Assembly: GCA_003978135.1 (NCBI GenBank)
Contig: QOAL01000043.1
Span: 1-8,873 of the forward strand
DNA from: Thermodesulfatator sp.
GTDB taxonomy: Bacteria; Desulfobacterota; Dissulfuribacteria; Dissulfuribacterales; QOAL01
DNA: 8,873 bases
Direction of reading: 5' to 3'
Below the pieces are notes generated by a model. The model made no database searches. It was not told the DNA's origin and worked only from the letters and a program-made list of their open reading frames with translations. Positions within the stretch are counted from its first letter, which is position 1; each line of letters opens with the position of its first letter. Shown one piece after another: positions 1-6,267 of the stretch. A program made the translations under genes and the position numbers.

Positions 1-152
1 ATACATTTATCCATATTGATTATCCTTATCCCCTGTCATGTCTCAAGAGGGGCATTTAACCATGTATGTCCATGTCGAAAAAACATGTCATTTCAATAAG
101 TTCGTGCAAATTCTCCAGTATCTGTTCACAAGATGCTGCAAATAAATATGCT

Positions 153-196
153 GGCGCCCAGGCATACAGCTCGTACTTCAAATGCCTGACAGCGCC
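153..196. repeat. Imperfect hairpin
   Basis: A 7-bp perfect pair, CAGGCAT (159-165) and ATGCCTG (182-188), is extended outward by GGCGC (153-157) and GCGCC (192-196) across a small asymmetric internal loop. The loop is 16 bases. On the minus strand the hairpin is followed by an AT-rich stretch that is not a true T-tract, so a terminator role is possible but weak. It could equally be a REP-like palindrome. Confidence 0.4.
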
Positions 197-342
197 GTAA
201 ATGCGGCACCCGGAGAGCAGATACAAAAAAATACTATGGAGGCACACTGATTATAAACAGATACACGGAAAAAGGCACAAGTGAAAATCGAAGTCCCAGC
301 CAGACCTTGTGGAACCCTAACGAAGCTTGTAACATTGAGGAG

Positions 343-365
343 ACGGGAGTCCATTGGCCTCCCGT
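343..365. repeat. Perfect 7-bp hairpin
   Basis: ACGGGAG (343-349) and CTCCCGT (359-365) form a perfect stem with a 9-base loop. No T-tract follows on either strand, so I do not call it an intrinsic terminator. It lies just upstream of the larger paired-arm element at 407-555. Confidence 0.45.
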
Positions 366-406
366 AAAACAACATAGGAGCATTCCCTGTTTGTCCTCAT
401 TGCCTA

Positions 407-555
407 GGAGCGAGAGGCTTGTTCCAAGATTTCATCAATGGGAAGCCAGGTTTGGCCGCACGTAAGTTTGTAAGATTGCTGAGGTCATGTATCCAGAAAG
501 AGTATGTACCCCCCAAAGCGGCTGTTGGTGAATCTTGGAACAAACGTCTCGCCCC
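407..555. repeat. Paired-arm element: 25-bp imperfect inverted repeat around about 99 bp
   Basis: The left arm (407-431) and the reverse complement of the right arm (531-555) match at 22 of 25 positions, including 13 contiguous bases (419-431 with 531-543, TTGTTCCAAGATT). Inside the arms a second pair, GCCGC (455-459) with GCGGC (518-522), nests correctly. A third, GGTCAT with ATGTACC (483-488 and about 504-510, one bulged base), nests within that. The structure ends 22 bases before the AAGGAG site of the gene at 589. It could be a MITE-like repeat with terminal inverted repeats or a structured leader RNA; the sequence alone does not decide. Part of the left arm and its flank recur at 8578-8638. 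Confidence 0.55.
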
Positions 556-576
556 TGTTTGTAGCAATTAGCTCAT

Positions 577-582
577 AAGGAG
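577..582 (+). promoter_or_regulatory. Strong Shine-Dalgarno AAGGAG
   Basis: AAGGAG sits six bases before the ATG at 589 and supports that start over later in-frame methionines. Confidence 0.8.
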
Positions 583-588
583 ATATAC

Positions 589-1971
589 ATGGACACAAAA
601 CACCTCTCTTGGCCCTGGCTGTCGTTAGTCTGTCTGTTTGCATTATTGCTGGCCGGATTTACCTGCTGGACTTCCAAAGCATACCCAGGCAATATCTCCC
701 CGCCTGTGCCGAGCCTTGTAGATACCACCCGATCTGACCACACGCCCCCGGGTTCTCCGCCTGGCGAGCCTGCCAAAAAAATAAAGATACCAGCAGAACC
801 ACTTTCTGCCGTTAGTTTTCATGAGCCGCCTATCATCTTGAAAATTCGGGATATCCTGCCTGCAAATCTCTGCAGGGGAAGTAATTACGTCATCATGGAC
901 AAGGTGCAAAACGACGGAATTATTAATGTCTACGATATTCAGACCAGTTATGGCATGACAAGGATTGAGAGCACCCCTGCCCTGCTGATACGTATCAATG
1001 AATTGAAGGCAATTGAAAAAATGGAACAGATGAAGCAGACCAGCGTATTCAAGGAGGCGCTTGTAAGCGGGGTCAAGGCGCCTGTCAAGCTGGCCGGAGA
1101 CGTTCTTAAAGCCCCTGTTGAAACTGCGGGAAAGGTGGCGGTAGGAACCGGAAATTTCCTGAGCAATGTGGCCAGGTCCATCTTCTCCAGTGATCCTCAC
1201 CAGGACAATGTTCTCAAGGTAGCTGTGGGCTATGATGCTGCCAAGAGAAAATTTGCCTATGAATTCCAGATAAATCCCTACACTGACTATGACCCTGTGG
1301 TCGAACAACTGGGCGAGATATCCAGGGCCGCCGTGGCTGGAGGAATTGTTCCAAGAGTTGCCATGCAGGCAGTGGGAGGACCGGCAGGAACTGCCCTGGG
1401 TCTGACTGCAACTGCAAAAAGCATGAAAAAACTGGTGAGAGACAATGCCCCTGCAGAACTGGAAAAAATTAACCGGAAAAAACTGCTGGAAATGGGCGTT
1501 TCCCAGGATCTCTGCGATGCCTTCCTGGAAAACTACAAGTTTGACCCTGAAACCACCACCATACTGGTGGGAGAGCTTTATTCCATGAAGGGAGTGCAAG
1601 GAAGGGACCTGTTCATTGCAGTTGCTGCCCTTGCAGAAACAGGAACCAGGGCTCTTATGTACAGGATAATGGCAGGCATGATGGCCAAATACCATTCCAG
1701 CTATGCCCGTGCACGTAGAATAGGTCTTGCCAGCGGCATTCCCTACCTGGTCAACGATGCCAATGTTGCAGTCTTCCAACTCCCGCTTGACTATGTTTTC
1801 TGGACCCGCCACGTGGCTGCAAAGCTTTCCGACATCGACAAGGATCTTCATAACCTGACCGGCATAAGGGCAAAGGAGATGTGGCTGTCTGGCAAGATGG
1901 ATACGGATGCACAGAGACAGTTTTCACGTAGGGGCTGGACGGTTGTGCAGGATGTGATCCCCCTGAAATAG
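589..1971 (+). CDS. Uncharacterised exported or membrane-anchored protein (460 aa)
   Basis: I do not recognise a characterised family. A perfect AAGGAG (577-582) lies six bases before the ATG, which fixes the start. Residues 10-26 form a hydrophobic N-terminal helix, either an uncleaved anchor or a signal peptide. The cysteine after it is not in a good lipobox, so a lipoprotein is unlikely. A proline-rich linker follows (about 33-70). Residues 163-195 consist of three tandem 11-residue units beginning KAPVKLAG, KAPVETAG and VGTGNFLS, a pattern typical of amphipathic membrane-surface helices. Residues 244-280 are Ala/Gly-rich, and the C-terminal half (about 290-460) looks helical and globular. 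Function is unknown; an envelope location is inferred. The gene stands alone and converges on nadE with 24 bases between stops. Confidence 0.85.
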   Translation: MDTKHLSWPWLSLVCLFALLLAGFTCWTSKAYPGNISPPVPSLVDTTRSDHTPPGSPPGEPAKKIKIPAEPLSAVSFHEPPIILKIRDILPANLCRGSNYVIMDKVQNDGIINVYDIQTSYGMTRIESTPALLIRINELKAIEKMEQMKQTSVFKEALVSGVKAPVKLAGDVLKAPVETAGKVAVGTGNFLSNVARSIFSSDPHQDNVLKVAVGYDAAKRKFAYEFQINPYTDYDPVVEQLGEISRAAVAGGIVPRVAMQAVGGPAGTALGLTATAKSMKKLVRDNAPAELEKINRKKLLEMGVSQDLCDAFLENYKFDPETTTILVGELYSMKGVQGRDLFIAVAALAETGTRALMYRIMAGMMAKYHSSYARARRIGLASGIPYLVNDANVAVFQLPLDYVFWTRHVAAKLSDIDKDLHNLTGIRAKEMWLSGKMDTDAQRQFSRRGWTVVQDVIPLK

Positions 1972-1995
1972 GAGAAATACCTGCCGGAAAAGAAC

Positions 1996-3648
1996 TCAGA
2001 TTCCGCTATAGCTGCGAAATCTGTGTGCTATGGGGTAGCGCCTGCCGCAGCAAAACGCCTTGGATGTGACCTTGGGACCAGGCGCTGCCTGGTATCTTTT
2101 GTACTCGTTTCGTTCTATGAGCGAGATCACCCTTTTCACATCTTTCCTGGCAAATCCCTTTTCCACTATCTTGGCTGGAGGCAGCCGTTCCTCCAGATAA
2201 AGCTCAAGAATACCATCAAGTACATTGTAGGGAGGCAGATCATCCTCGTCCTTCTGATCCGGCCTGAGTTCAGCCGAAGGGGGTTTGGTAAATACCCGCC
2301 TGGGAATCACAGGATTCATGGAGTTAACAAATTCTGCCACCTTGTAAACCATGGTCTTTGGTACATCAGAGATAAGGGCGTAGCCTCCGGTCATATCGCC
2401 GTAAAGGGTGCAATAGCCAACTGCAATCTCGCTCTTGTTGCCTGTAGACAGGACCATGTGGCCAAACTTGTTGGAAATGGCCATGAGCAGGTTTCCCCTT
2501 ATCCTGGCCTGGATATTTTCCTCGGTCACATCCATTTCCCTACCTGCAAACAAATCCTGGAGGGTATCAAGATATGAAGAAAAAATATCGGTTATGGGCA
2601 GGGTGACAGTCTTTATCTGCAGGGCATCTGCCAGAGCCCGGGCATCCTCAATGCTTTCCCTTGATGTATAGGCAGAGGGCATCAGGACCCCGAAGACATT
2701 CTGGTTTCCAAGCGCCGTGACTGCGATTGCTGCGGTCAGGGCCGAGTCAATCCCCCCGCTAAGTCCAAGAGTCACGCTTTTTATGCCGCATCTTTTTGTG
2801 TAATCTCGAAGGGCAAGGACAAGGGCCTTGAAAATCTGTTCTTCCGGGCACGAGGAGATAGGCTTCATCGGCCCGGAAAAATCATTGGTCTCACAGCAGA
2901 TAAGATCCTGGCTGAAATCAACGGCCTGTGCAAATATCCTTCCGTCAGGTCTAACCCCGAAACTGCCTCCGTCAAAAACCAGGCAATCCTGCCCTCCTGT
3001 GACATTGCAATAGAGGAACGGGGCACTGTATTTTTCAGCAAGCCCCCTGATTATCCTTTCCCTGGTACCGGGTTTTCCCAGGGAGAACGGAGATGCGGAA
3101 ATGTTTATGAAAAGGGTTGCACCCTTTTCAGCCAGATCCTCTACAGGATCTTTGTCATAGATCTCGCAGAAGGGACAGAATTCCGGTTCATTCCAGATAT
3201 CTTCACAGATGGTAATGCCAAGGCTGACGCCTTGAAAATCAACGGGTTTTGACGAGGGGCCTGGCCTGAAATACCTTGTTTCATCAAAAACGTCATAGGA
3301 AGGAAGAAGCTGCTTGTGCACAACATGAAGGACCTTTCCATCCTGGAAAAGTACTGCGCTGTTAAAAAGTGCCTTACCGACCCCACTGGTATTTCTCGTA
3401 ATGGTACCGCAAAGGACAGCAATGCCCCTGACCCTGGCAACAAAGCGGTCAAAGGCATCAAGGGCTGCCTGAACAAAATCTTCTCTTTCAAGAAGATCCC
3501 GCGGGGGATAACCCGTAATGGCAAGTTCAGGGAAAACTATGAGATCACAGCCTTCTGACATGGCCTTATGGCAAAGAGAGGACATGACCTCTATGTTTTC
3601 GTCAAAGGCGCCTATTGTAGGATCGATCTGGGCCAGGGCGATCTTCAA
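1996..3648 (-). CDS. nadE: NAD+ synthetase, glutamine-dependent
   Basis: This enzyme amidates nicotinate adenine dinucleotide to NAD+ using ATP and ammonia drawn from glutamine, the last step of NAD synthesis in the cytoplasm. The N-terminal nitrilase-type glutaminase domain (about 1-260) shows the complete Glu-Lys-Cys triad: E41 in PELAITGYPP, K112 in HKQLLPSYDVFDE and C148 in ITICEDIWN. The synthetase domain carries the ATP-pyrophosphatase loop SGGIDS (297-302), STGNKSE, and the family C-terminal signature around AAPGPKVTSKAF. At 550 aa it has the usual length of the shorter bacterial glutamine-dependent class. The start is TTG at 3648 (read as Met). AGGAG lies six bases upstream and overlaps the sufB-like stop codon, so the two genes are probably translationally coupled. 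Gene, domains and residues all look intact. Confidence 0.97.
   Translation of the reverse strand: MKIALAQIDPTIGAFDENIEVMSSLCHKAMSEGCDLIVFPELAITGYPPRDLLEREDFVQAALDAFDRFVARVRGIAVLCGTITRNTSGVGKALFNSAVLFQDGKVLHVVHKQLLPSYDVFDETRYFRPGPSSKPVDFQGVSLGITICEDIWNEPEFCPFCEIYDKDPVEDLAEKGATLFINISASPFSLGKPGTRERIIRGLAEKYSAPFLYCNVTGGQDCLVFDGGSFGVRPDGRIFAQAVDFSQDLICCETNDFSGPMKPISSCPEEQIFKALVLALRDYTKRCGIKSVTLGLSGGIDSALTAAIAVTALGNQNVFGVLMPSAYTSRESIEDARALADALQIKTVTLPITDIFSSYLDTLQDLFAGREMDVTEENIQARIRGNLLMAISNKFGHMVLSTGNKSEIAVGYCTLYGDMTGGYALISDVPKTMVYKVAEFVNSMNPVIPRRVFTKPPSAELRPDQKDEDDLPPYNVLDGILELYLEERLPPAKIVEKGFARKDVKRVISLIERNEYKRYQAAPGPKVTSKAFCCGRRYPIAHRFRSYSGI
1997..2023 (-). terminator. Possible intrinsic terminator at the end of the suf-nadE operon
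   Basis: CAGATT (1997-2002) and AATCTG (2018-2023) pair, continued by CGC/GCG inside after one mismatch. This gives a 9-bp stem with a 7-base loop that overlaps the last nadE codons. On the minus strand it is followed by AGTTCTTTTCC, a weak T-rich run. It might also serve the convergent gene ending at 1971, but the plus strand has no T-tract. Confidence 0.35.
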
Positions 3649-3657
3649 GAAGGGCTC

Positions 3658-4842
3658 CTACATGCCGTGACGGCACTCTTCTACGGCCTTCTGGAGCTCC
3701 TCATCCAGTTCCTTGGGCAGACCGTCTATCTTCACGTTAAGGAAGCCCCGCACAATGGTGCTGGTGGCTTCTTCCTCTTCAAGACCCCTTGCCATCAGAT
3801 ATTCTATTTCCTCCTTGGCGATCCTGCCTACTGCTGCCTCGTGGGACATGTCCACGTCTGCCACATGTGCCTCAAGCTCCGGTATGGCATGGATGATGCC
3901 CTTTTCAGTAAGCATAAGACCCTGGCATTCAAGGTGGGCCTTTATATCCTTGGCCTTGCCGATCAAATGTCCCCTGGCCACAACGCGACCGCCATAGGAA
4001 ATGGTCCTGGAGATGATCTCTGCCCTGGTTTCAGGGGCTTCCAGGATAATCCTGGACCCGGTATCAATGTCAGAACCTTCCGGTGCCACAATAACGGAAT
4101 TAAAGCGAGCAATGGCATTTCTGCCCTTCAGGGTGCAGGTTGGAAAGGATTGGACAGATTTTACCCCCTTAAGTGACACGTAATTTGAAAGGAAGGTGCC
4201 GCCCTCTTCCACCACGATGGCAGTCCTTGGACGCACGTAAACATCTTCTGCCCAGTTGTGGACCATGGTAAAAACCAGTTTTGCGCCCTTCTTGACGTAA
4301 AACTCGGAAACCCCGATGTGGAGCCCTGAGGTGAGGTGGGGATGGGTAGTACAGCCGGTAATTATGTGAAGCTCTGAGCCTTCCTCTGCAACCACGATAT
4401 TGTGGACTTTTTGCGCCACATTATTATTTCTTATATAAAGGCAGGTCTGCAGGGGATAAACCACCTTTTCACCTGCACGTGCCCTGATAAAATAGCCGTT
4501 GTCAAGATTTCTGTCTGCCTCTTTTGTGAATACATCCTTGTCAGGGTCAAGGATCTTCCACCAGTAATCCTTGAGGCCATCATATTTCTTAAGGGCTTCT
4601 GTTACAGGAAGCATTTCCACTCCCTTAATGTCGCATTGACATGAGGATACGTTGCAGTTGGTCTGGATGAAAGTGCCCAGGCGATCGGCTGCATCGAGAT
4701 CGATTCCTGTCTGCCTGAGCCTCTTGATCTCTTCATTATCCAGCTCACTCACGTCTTCAGGGGCCTTTTCTTCCGGGGCGGCCTTGAACCTTTTAAGCAG
4801 TTCCTCGTCTGTTGTGCTGGGGCTTTTATCTAAAACTGGCAT
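3658..4842 (-). CDS. sufB: SufB/SufD-family Fe-S cluster assembly scaffold protein
   Basis: This is the scaffold partner of the SufC ATPase in Fe-S cluster assembly. A 394-aa protein with one SufBD beta-helix core (about 120-340), it shows family landmarks HLECQGL with C306 and MSHEAAVGRI with H334 and E335. From family knowledge, these appear to match the core cysteine and His/Glu residues of SufB and SufD at the subunit interface; I have not aligned them. Extra cysteines C63, C68 and C70 cluster near the N-terminus. A single SufBD protein beside sufC, without separate sufD, sufS or sufE, fits the minimal two-gene SUF (SMS-type) arrangement of many anaerobes and archaea. I chose ATG at 4842 because GAGGAG lies eight bases upstream; an upstream in-frame GTG at 4851 falls within that site. 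The start overlaps the sufC stop by 13 bases. It could equally be named sufD-like. Confidence 0.93.
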   Translation of the reverse strand: MPVLDKSPSTTDEELLKRFKAAPEEKAPEDVSELDNEEIKRLRQTGIDLDAADRLGTFIQTNCNVSSCQCDIKGVEMLPVTEALKKYDGLKDYWWKILDPDKDVFTKEADRNLDNGYFIRARAGEKVVYPLQTCLYIRNNNVAQKVHNIVVAEEGSELHIITGCTTHPHLTSGLHIGVSEFYVKKGAKLVFTMVHNWAEDVYVRPRTAIVVEEGGTFLSNYVSLKGVKSVQSFPTCTLKGRNAIARFNSVIVAPEGSDIDTGSRIILEAPETRAEIISRTISYGGRVVARGHLIGKAKDIKAHLECQGLMLTEKGIIHAIPELEAHVADVDMSHEAAVGRIAKEEIEYLMARGLEEEEATSTIVRGFLNVKIDGLPKELDEELQKAVEECRHGM

Positions 4843-5552
4843 TTTACACACTCCTCGTAACCATGTTTCTGGATTCCTTCAAAAATATCAATGGGGTTTC
4901 CCTGACAGCAGAGCTTGCCGTTGAGCATCACGTGCCCCTTGTCCGCAGTCACATAATTCAAGATAAAACCTGTATGGGTGATAATAAGGCCGGATTTTGT
5001 CCTGTTCCTGTGTTTATCCTTTTCAAGGAGCTTTCTGATCATGTCTCCTATGACATTCAGGTTTTCTATATCCACGCCGGATTCAGGCTCATCCAGCAAT
5101 GTGAGGTCAGGATTTTGGGCCATCAGCTGGAGAAGCTCGGATTTTTTGATTTCTCCACCGGAAAACCCGTGATTAACTTCCCTGTCCAGAAACATCTCAA
5201 ATCCGTACTGAATAGCAAGCTCCACTCCTGCTCCAGGAGTTTGACTGCACAGGTTTAGCATGTCACGAAGCTTCACCCCCCTGAGGGTGGGAGGCCTCTG
5301 GAACGAAAGGCCAAGCCCCAGCTTTGCCCGCTCGTTAAGGGGCATATAGGTTATGTCCTCTCCCTTGAAGATGATCTTCCCATGCTTGACCTCGTAGCCG
5401 TCAAACCCCATAATGGTCATGAGAAGGGTGGTCTTTCCCGAGCCGTTTTTGCCGAAAAGGCAATGGGTTTCCCCTATTCCGATATCCATGTTGATGCCCT
5501 TGAGCACTTCCTTGCCCTGGACATCCACCCACAAATCTTCGATATGAAGCAT
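4830..5552 (-). CDS. sufC: SufC-family ABC ATPase for Fe-S cluster assembly
   Basis: SufC is a cytosolic ABC ATPase that drives conformational changes in the SufB/D scaffold; it is not a transporter. At 240 aa it has all expected motifs: Walker A GKNGSGKTT (34-42), Q-loop Q85, signature FSGGE (130-134) followed by the SufC-typical IKKSELLQ, Walker B LTLLDE (150-155), D-loop SGVD (158-161) and H-loop H193. The C-terminus ends in CVKC (C235, C238), a possible metal or redox motif worth comparing with other minimal-type SufC proteins. ATG at 5552 is supported by AAAGGAG six bases upstream. It is the first gene of the sufC-sufB-nadE operon, and 340 bases separate it from the fmdB-like gene upstream, so it probably has its own promoter. 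No iscR or sufR regulator gene is nearby. Confidence 0.95.
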   Translation of the reverse strand: MLHIEDLWVDVQGKEVLKGINMDIGIGETHCLFGKNGSGKTTLLMTIMGFDGYEVKHGKIIFKGEDITYMPLNERAKLGLGLSFQRPPTLRGVKLRDMLNLCSQTPGAGVELAIQYGFEMFLDREVNHGFSGGEIKKSELLQLMAQNPDLTLLDEPESGVDIENLNVIGDMIRKLLEKDKHRNRTKSGLIITHTGFILNYVTADKGHVMLNGKLCCQGNPIDIFEGIQKHGYEECVKCQF

Positions 5553-5892
5553 TTATTTCTCCTTTGTCTTTACCATGAATGATTACTAAAAAATCACCCG
5601 CTTGACCGTCACTGCCCTCAGGCTACTACATCTGCTGCGTTGCCGGCCATTCGACGTACAGGCACTACGGCTCCATACGCCCTGCCCTGCATCTGCAGCA
5701 CCCTGCAAGCAGTTACACCAAGCAGGCCGACAATAAAATTTTGCCGTCTTCCCTGTGAGGGGGTTACGTTTGACCTGCCTGTCAGGTGCCTGGCCTGAAA
5801 CTGCCGGCACAGCACACAAATAAGAGCAAGGCAGGTAATGAAAGAGGCCACTTAAATATAGTTTTCCCCGGACCCCGGGGAATGAATCAGGC
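5553..5892. other. Intergenic region upstream of sufC with repeat-like sequence
   Basis: No credible gene is seen; the frames open here are low-complexity and lack start signals. Positions 5616-5730 are GC-rich with many short inverted motifs, such as CTGCATCTGCAG near 5688, and look like a dispersed intergenic repeat. A short palindrome, TGACCGTCA (5603-5611), lies between it and sufC. The sufC promoter should lie in about 5565-5615 on the minus strand. An AT-rich stretch TTTTTTAGTAATCATTC is a plausible -10 region, but I cannot place a good -35. Confidence 0.5.
5864..5882 (-). terminator. 8-bp perfect hairpin 10 bases after the fmdB-like gene
   Basis: TTCCCCGG (5864-5871) and CCGGGGAA (5875-5882) pair perfectly around a 3-base loop just downstream of the stop at 5893. 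The minus strand then reads AACTATATTTAAG, which is AT-rich but not a T-tract. A terminator or RNA 3'-end protecting role is plausible, not certain. Confidence 0.35.
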
Positions 5893-6123
5893 TCAGCTGA
5901 AACCCGAAGAGCCTCCACAGCCTCCCGGGGTGGCTGGGCTTGACATACCGCTGCTGAATCCTCCAAGGGAGCTGGAACTCCTGCATGAAAACATTGAAAA
6001 CTGTTTCTGGATATCATCAGACCCGCACGACGGGCATTTTACCTCTTTGATCTTCTGGGAAGAAAGCACGAAATCTTCAAAATTCTTCTTACATTTGTTG
6101 CATATAAATTCATATATAGGCAT
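5893..6123 (-). CDS. FmdB-family zinc ribbon protein
   Basis: This small protein (76 aa) begins with the FmdB signature MPIYEFICNKCKKNFE. It has a CNKC pair (8-11) and a CPSC pair (30-33), forming a single zinc ribbon. After residue 46 it turns into a flexible Ser/Gly/Cys-rich tail, as usual in this family. The founding member was described as a putative regulator of formamide/amide metabolism, but most homologues have no known function, and none is claimed here. AGAGG nine bases upstream of the ATG supports the start. The gene is divergent from hpt across a 144-base AT-rich region. The low-complexity tail gives no domain information. Confidence 0.85.
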   Translation of the reverse strand: MPIYEFICNKCKKNFEDFVLSSQKIKEVKCPSCGSDDIQKQFSMFSCRSSSSLGGFSSGMSSPATPGGCGGSSGFS

Positions 6124-6150
6124 AATCTGTTACCTCTGGTCTGTTTGTTG

Positions 6151-6166
6151 TTCTTAATTTTAAGAA
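6151..6166. promoter_or_regulatory. 16-bp palindrome in the divergent fmdB-like/hpt promoter region
   Basis: TTCTTAATTTTAAGAA is a perfect 7-bp inverted repeat with a 2-base centre. It lies 28 bases upstream of the fmdB-like start, where it would overlap that gene's promoter, and about 100 bases before hpt. It is a candidate operator, but in AT-rich DNA a chance palindrome is possible. Further toward hpt, -10-like TATAAA (6212) and TATAAC (6228) occur without clear -35 partners. Confidence 0.35.
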
Positions 6167-6267
6167 TAAACTGATTTAAAAAAAATGCAAAAATAGCCCT
6201 CGTACTATTCGTATAAAATTAATCTCTTATAACTGGCTGTCAAGCAGAATGAAAGGAGATAAAGATC

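Larger units (their letters stand above)
1..588. other. Intergenic region with inverted repeats, no convincing gene
   Basis: I see no protein gene here that I can support. Short frames exist on both strands, for example 56-247 and 178-375 on the minus strand, but they have no good ribosome binding site, recognisable motif or family resemblance. The longest uninterrupted plus frame (368-571) lacks an ATG start. What stands out is a density of inverted repeats: 153-196, 343-365 and 407-555, each listed separately. No tRNA-like cloverleaf, CRISPR spacing or transposase fragment was recognised. The segment may hold decayed sequence or a dispersed repeat, and presumably also the promoter of the gene at 589. 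Confidence 0.55.

Noticed and set aside
343..365. Intrinsic terminator
   Set aside because: The hairpin is perfect, but neither strand has a T-tract after it and no gene ends nearby.
56..375. Two minus-strand frames of 63 and 65 codons
   Set aside because: Cysteine/aromatic-rich products with no motif or good ribosome site; I could not separate them from chance open frames.
407..555. Integron attC site, retron msr/msd or CRISPR repeat
   Set aside because: No attC core-site sequences, no reverse transcriptase gene in the window, and only one arm pair with no regular spacer array.
643..1851. 402-codon minus-strand open frame
   Set aside because: It is antisense to the 589-1971 gene, which has a perfect ribosome site and an export signal. 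The antisense product is cysteine/histidine/serine-rich with no family motif, as expected for a shadow frame.
2023..4183. Several plus-strand frames (2023-2577, 3568-4176 and others)
   Set aside because: They are antisense to nadE and the sufB-like gene, whose motifs and catalytic residues are unambiguous.
4843..4851. GTG start for the SufB/D-like protein
   Set aside because: The GTG lies inside the ribosome site, whereas the ATG at 4842 is eight bases after GAGGAG.
5586..6017. Overlapping frames in the sufC-fmdB spacer, 143 aa on minus and 123 aa on plus
   Set aside because: They run across the real FmdB-like gene in other frames, have low-complexity products and lack ribosome sites. The region looks repeat-like and not coding.
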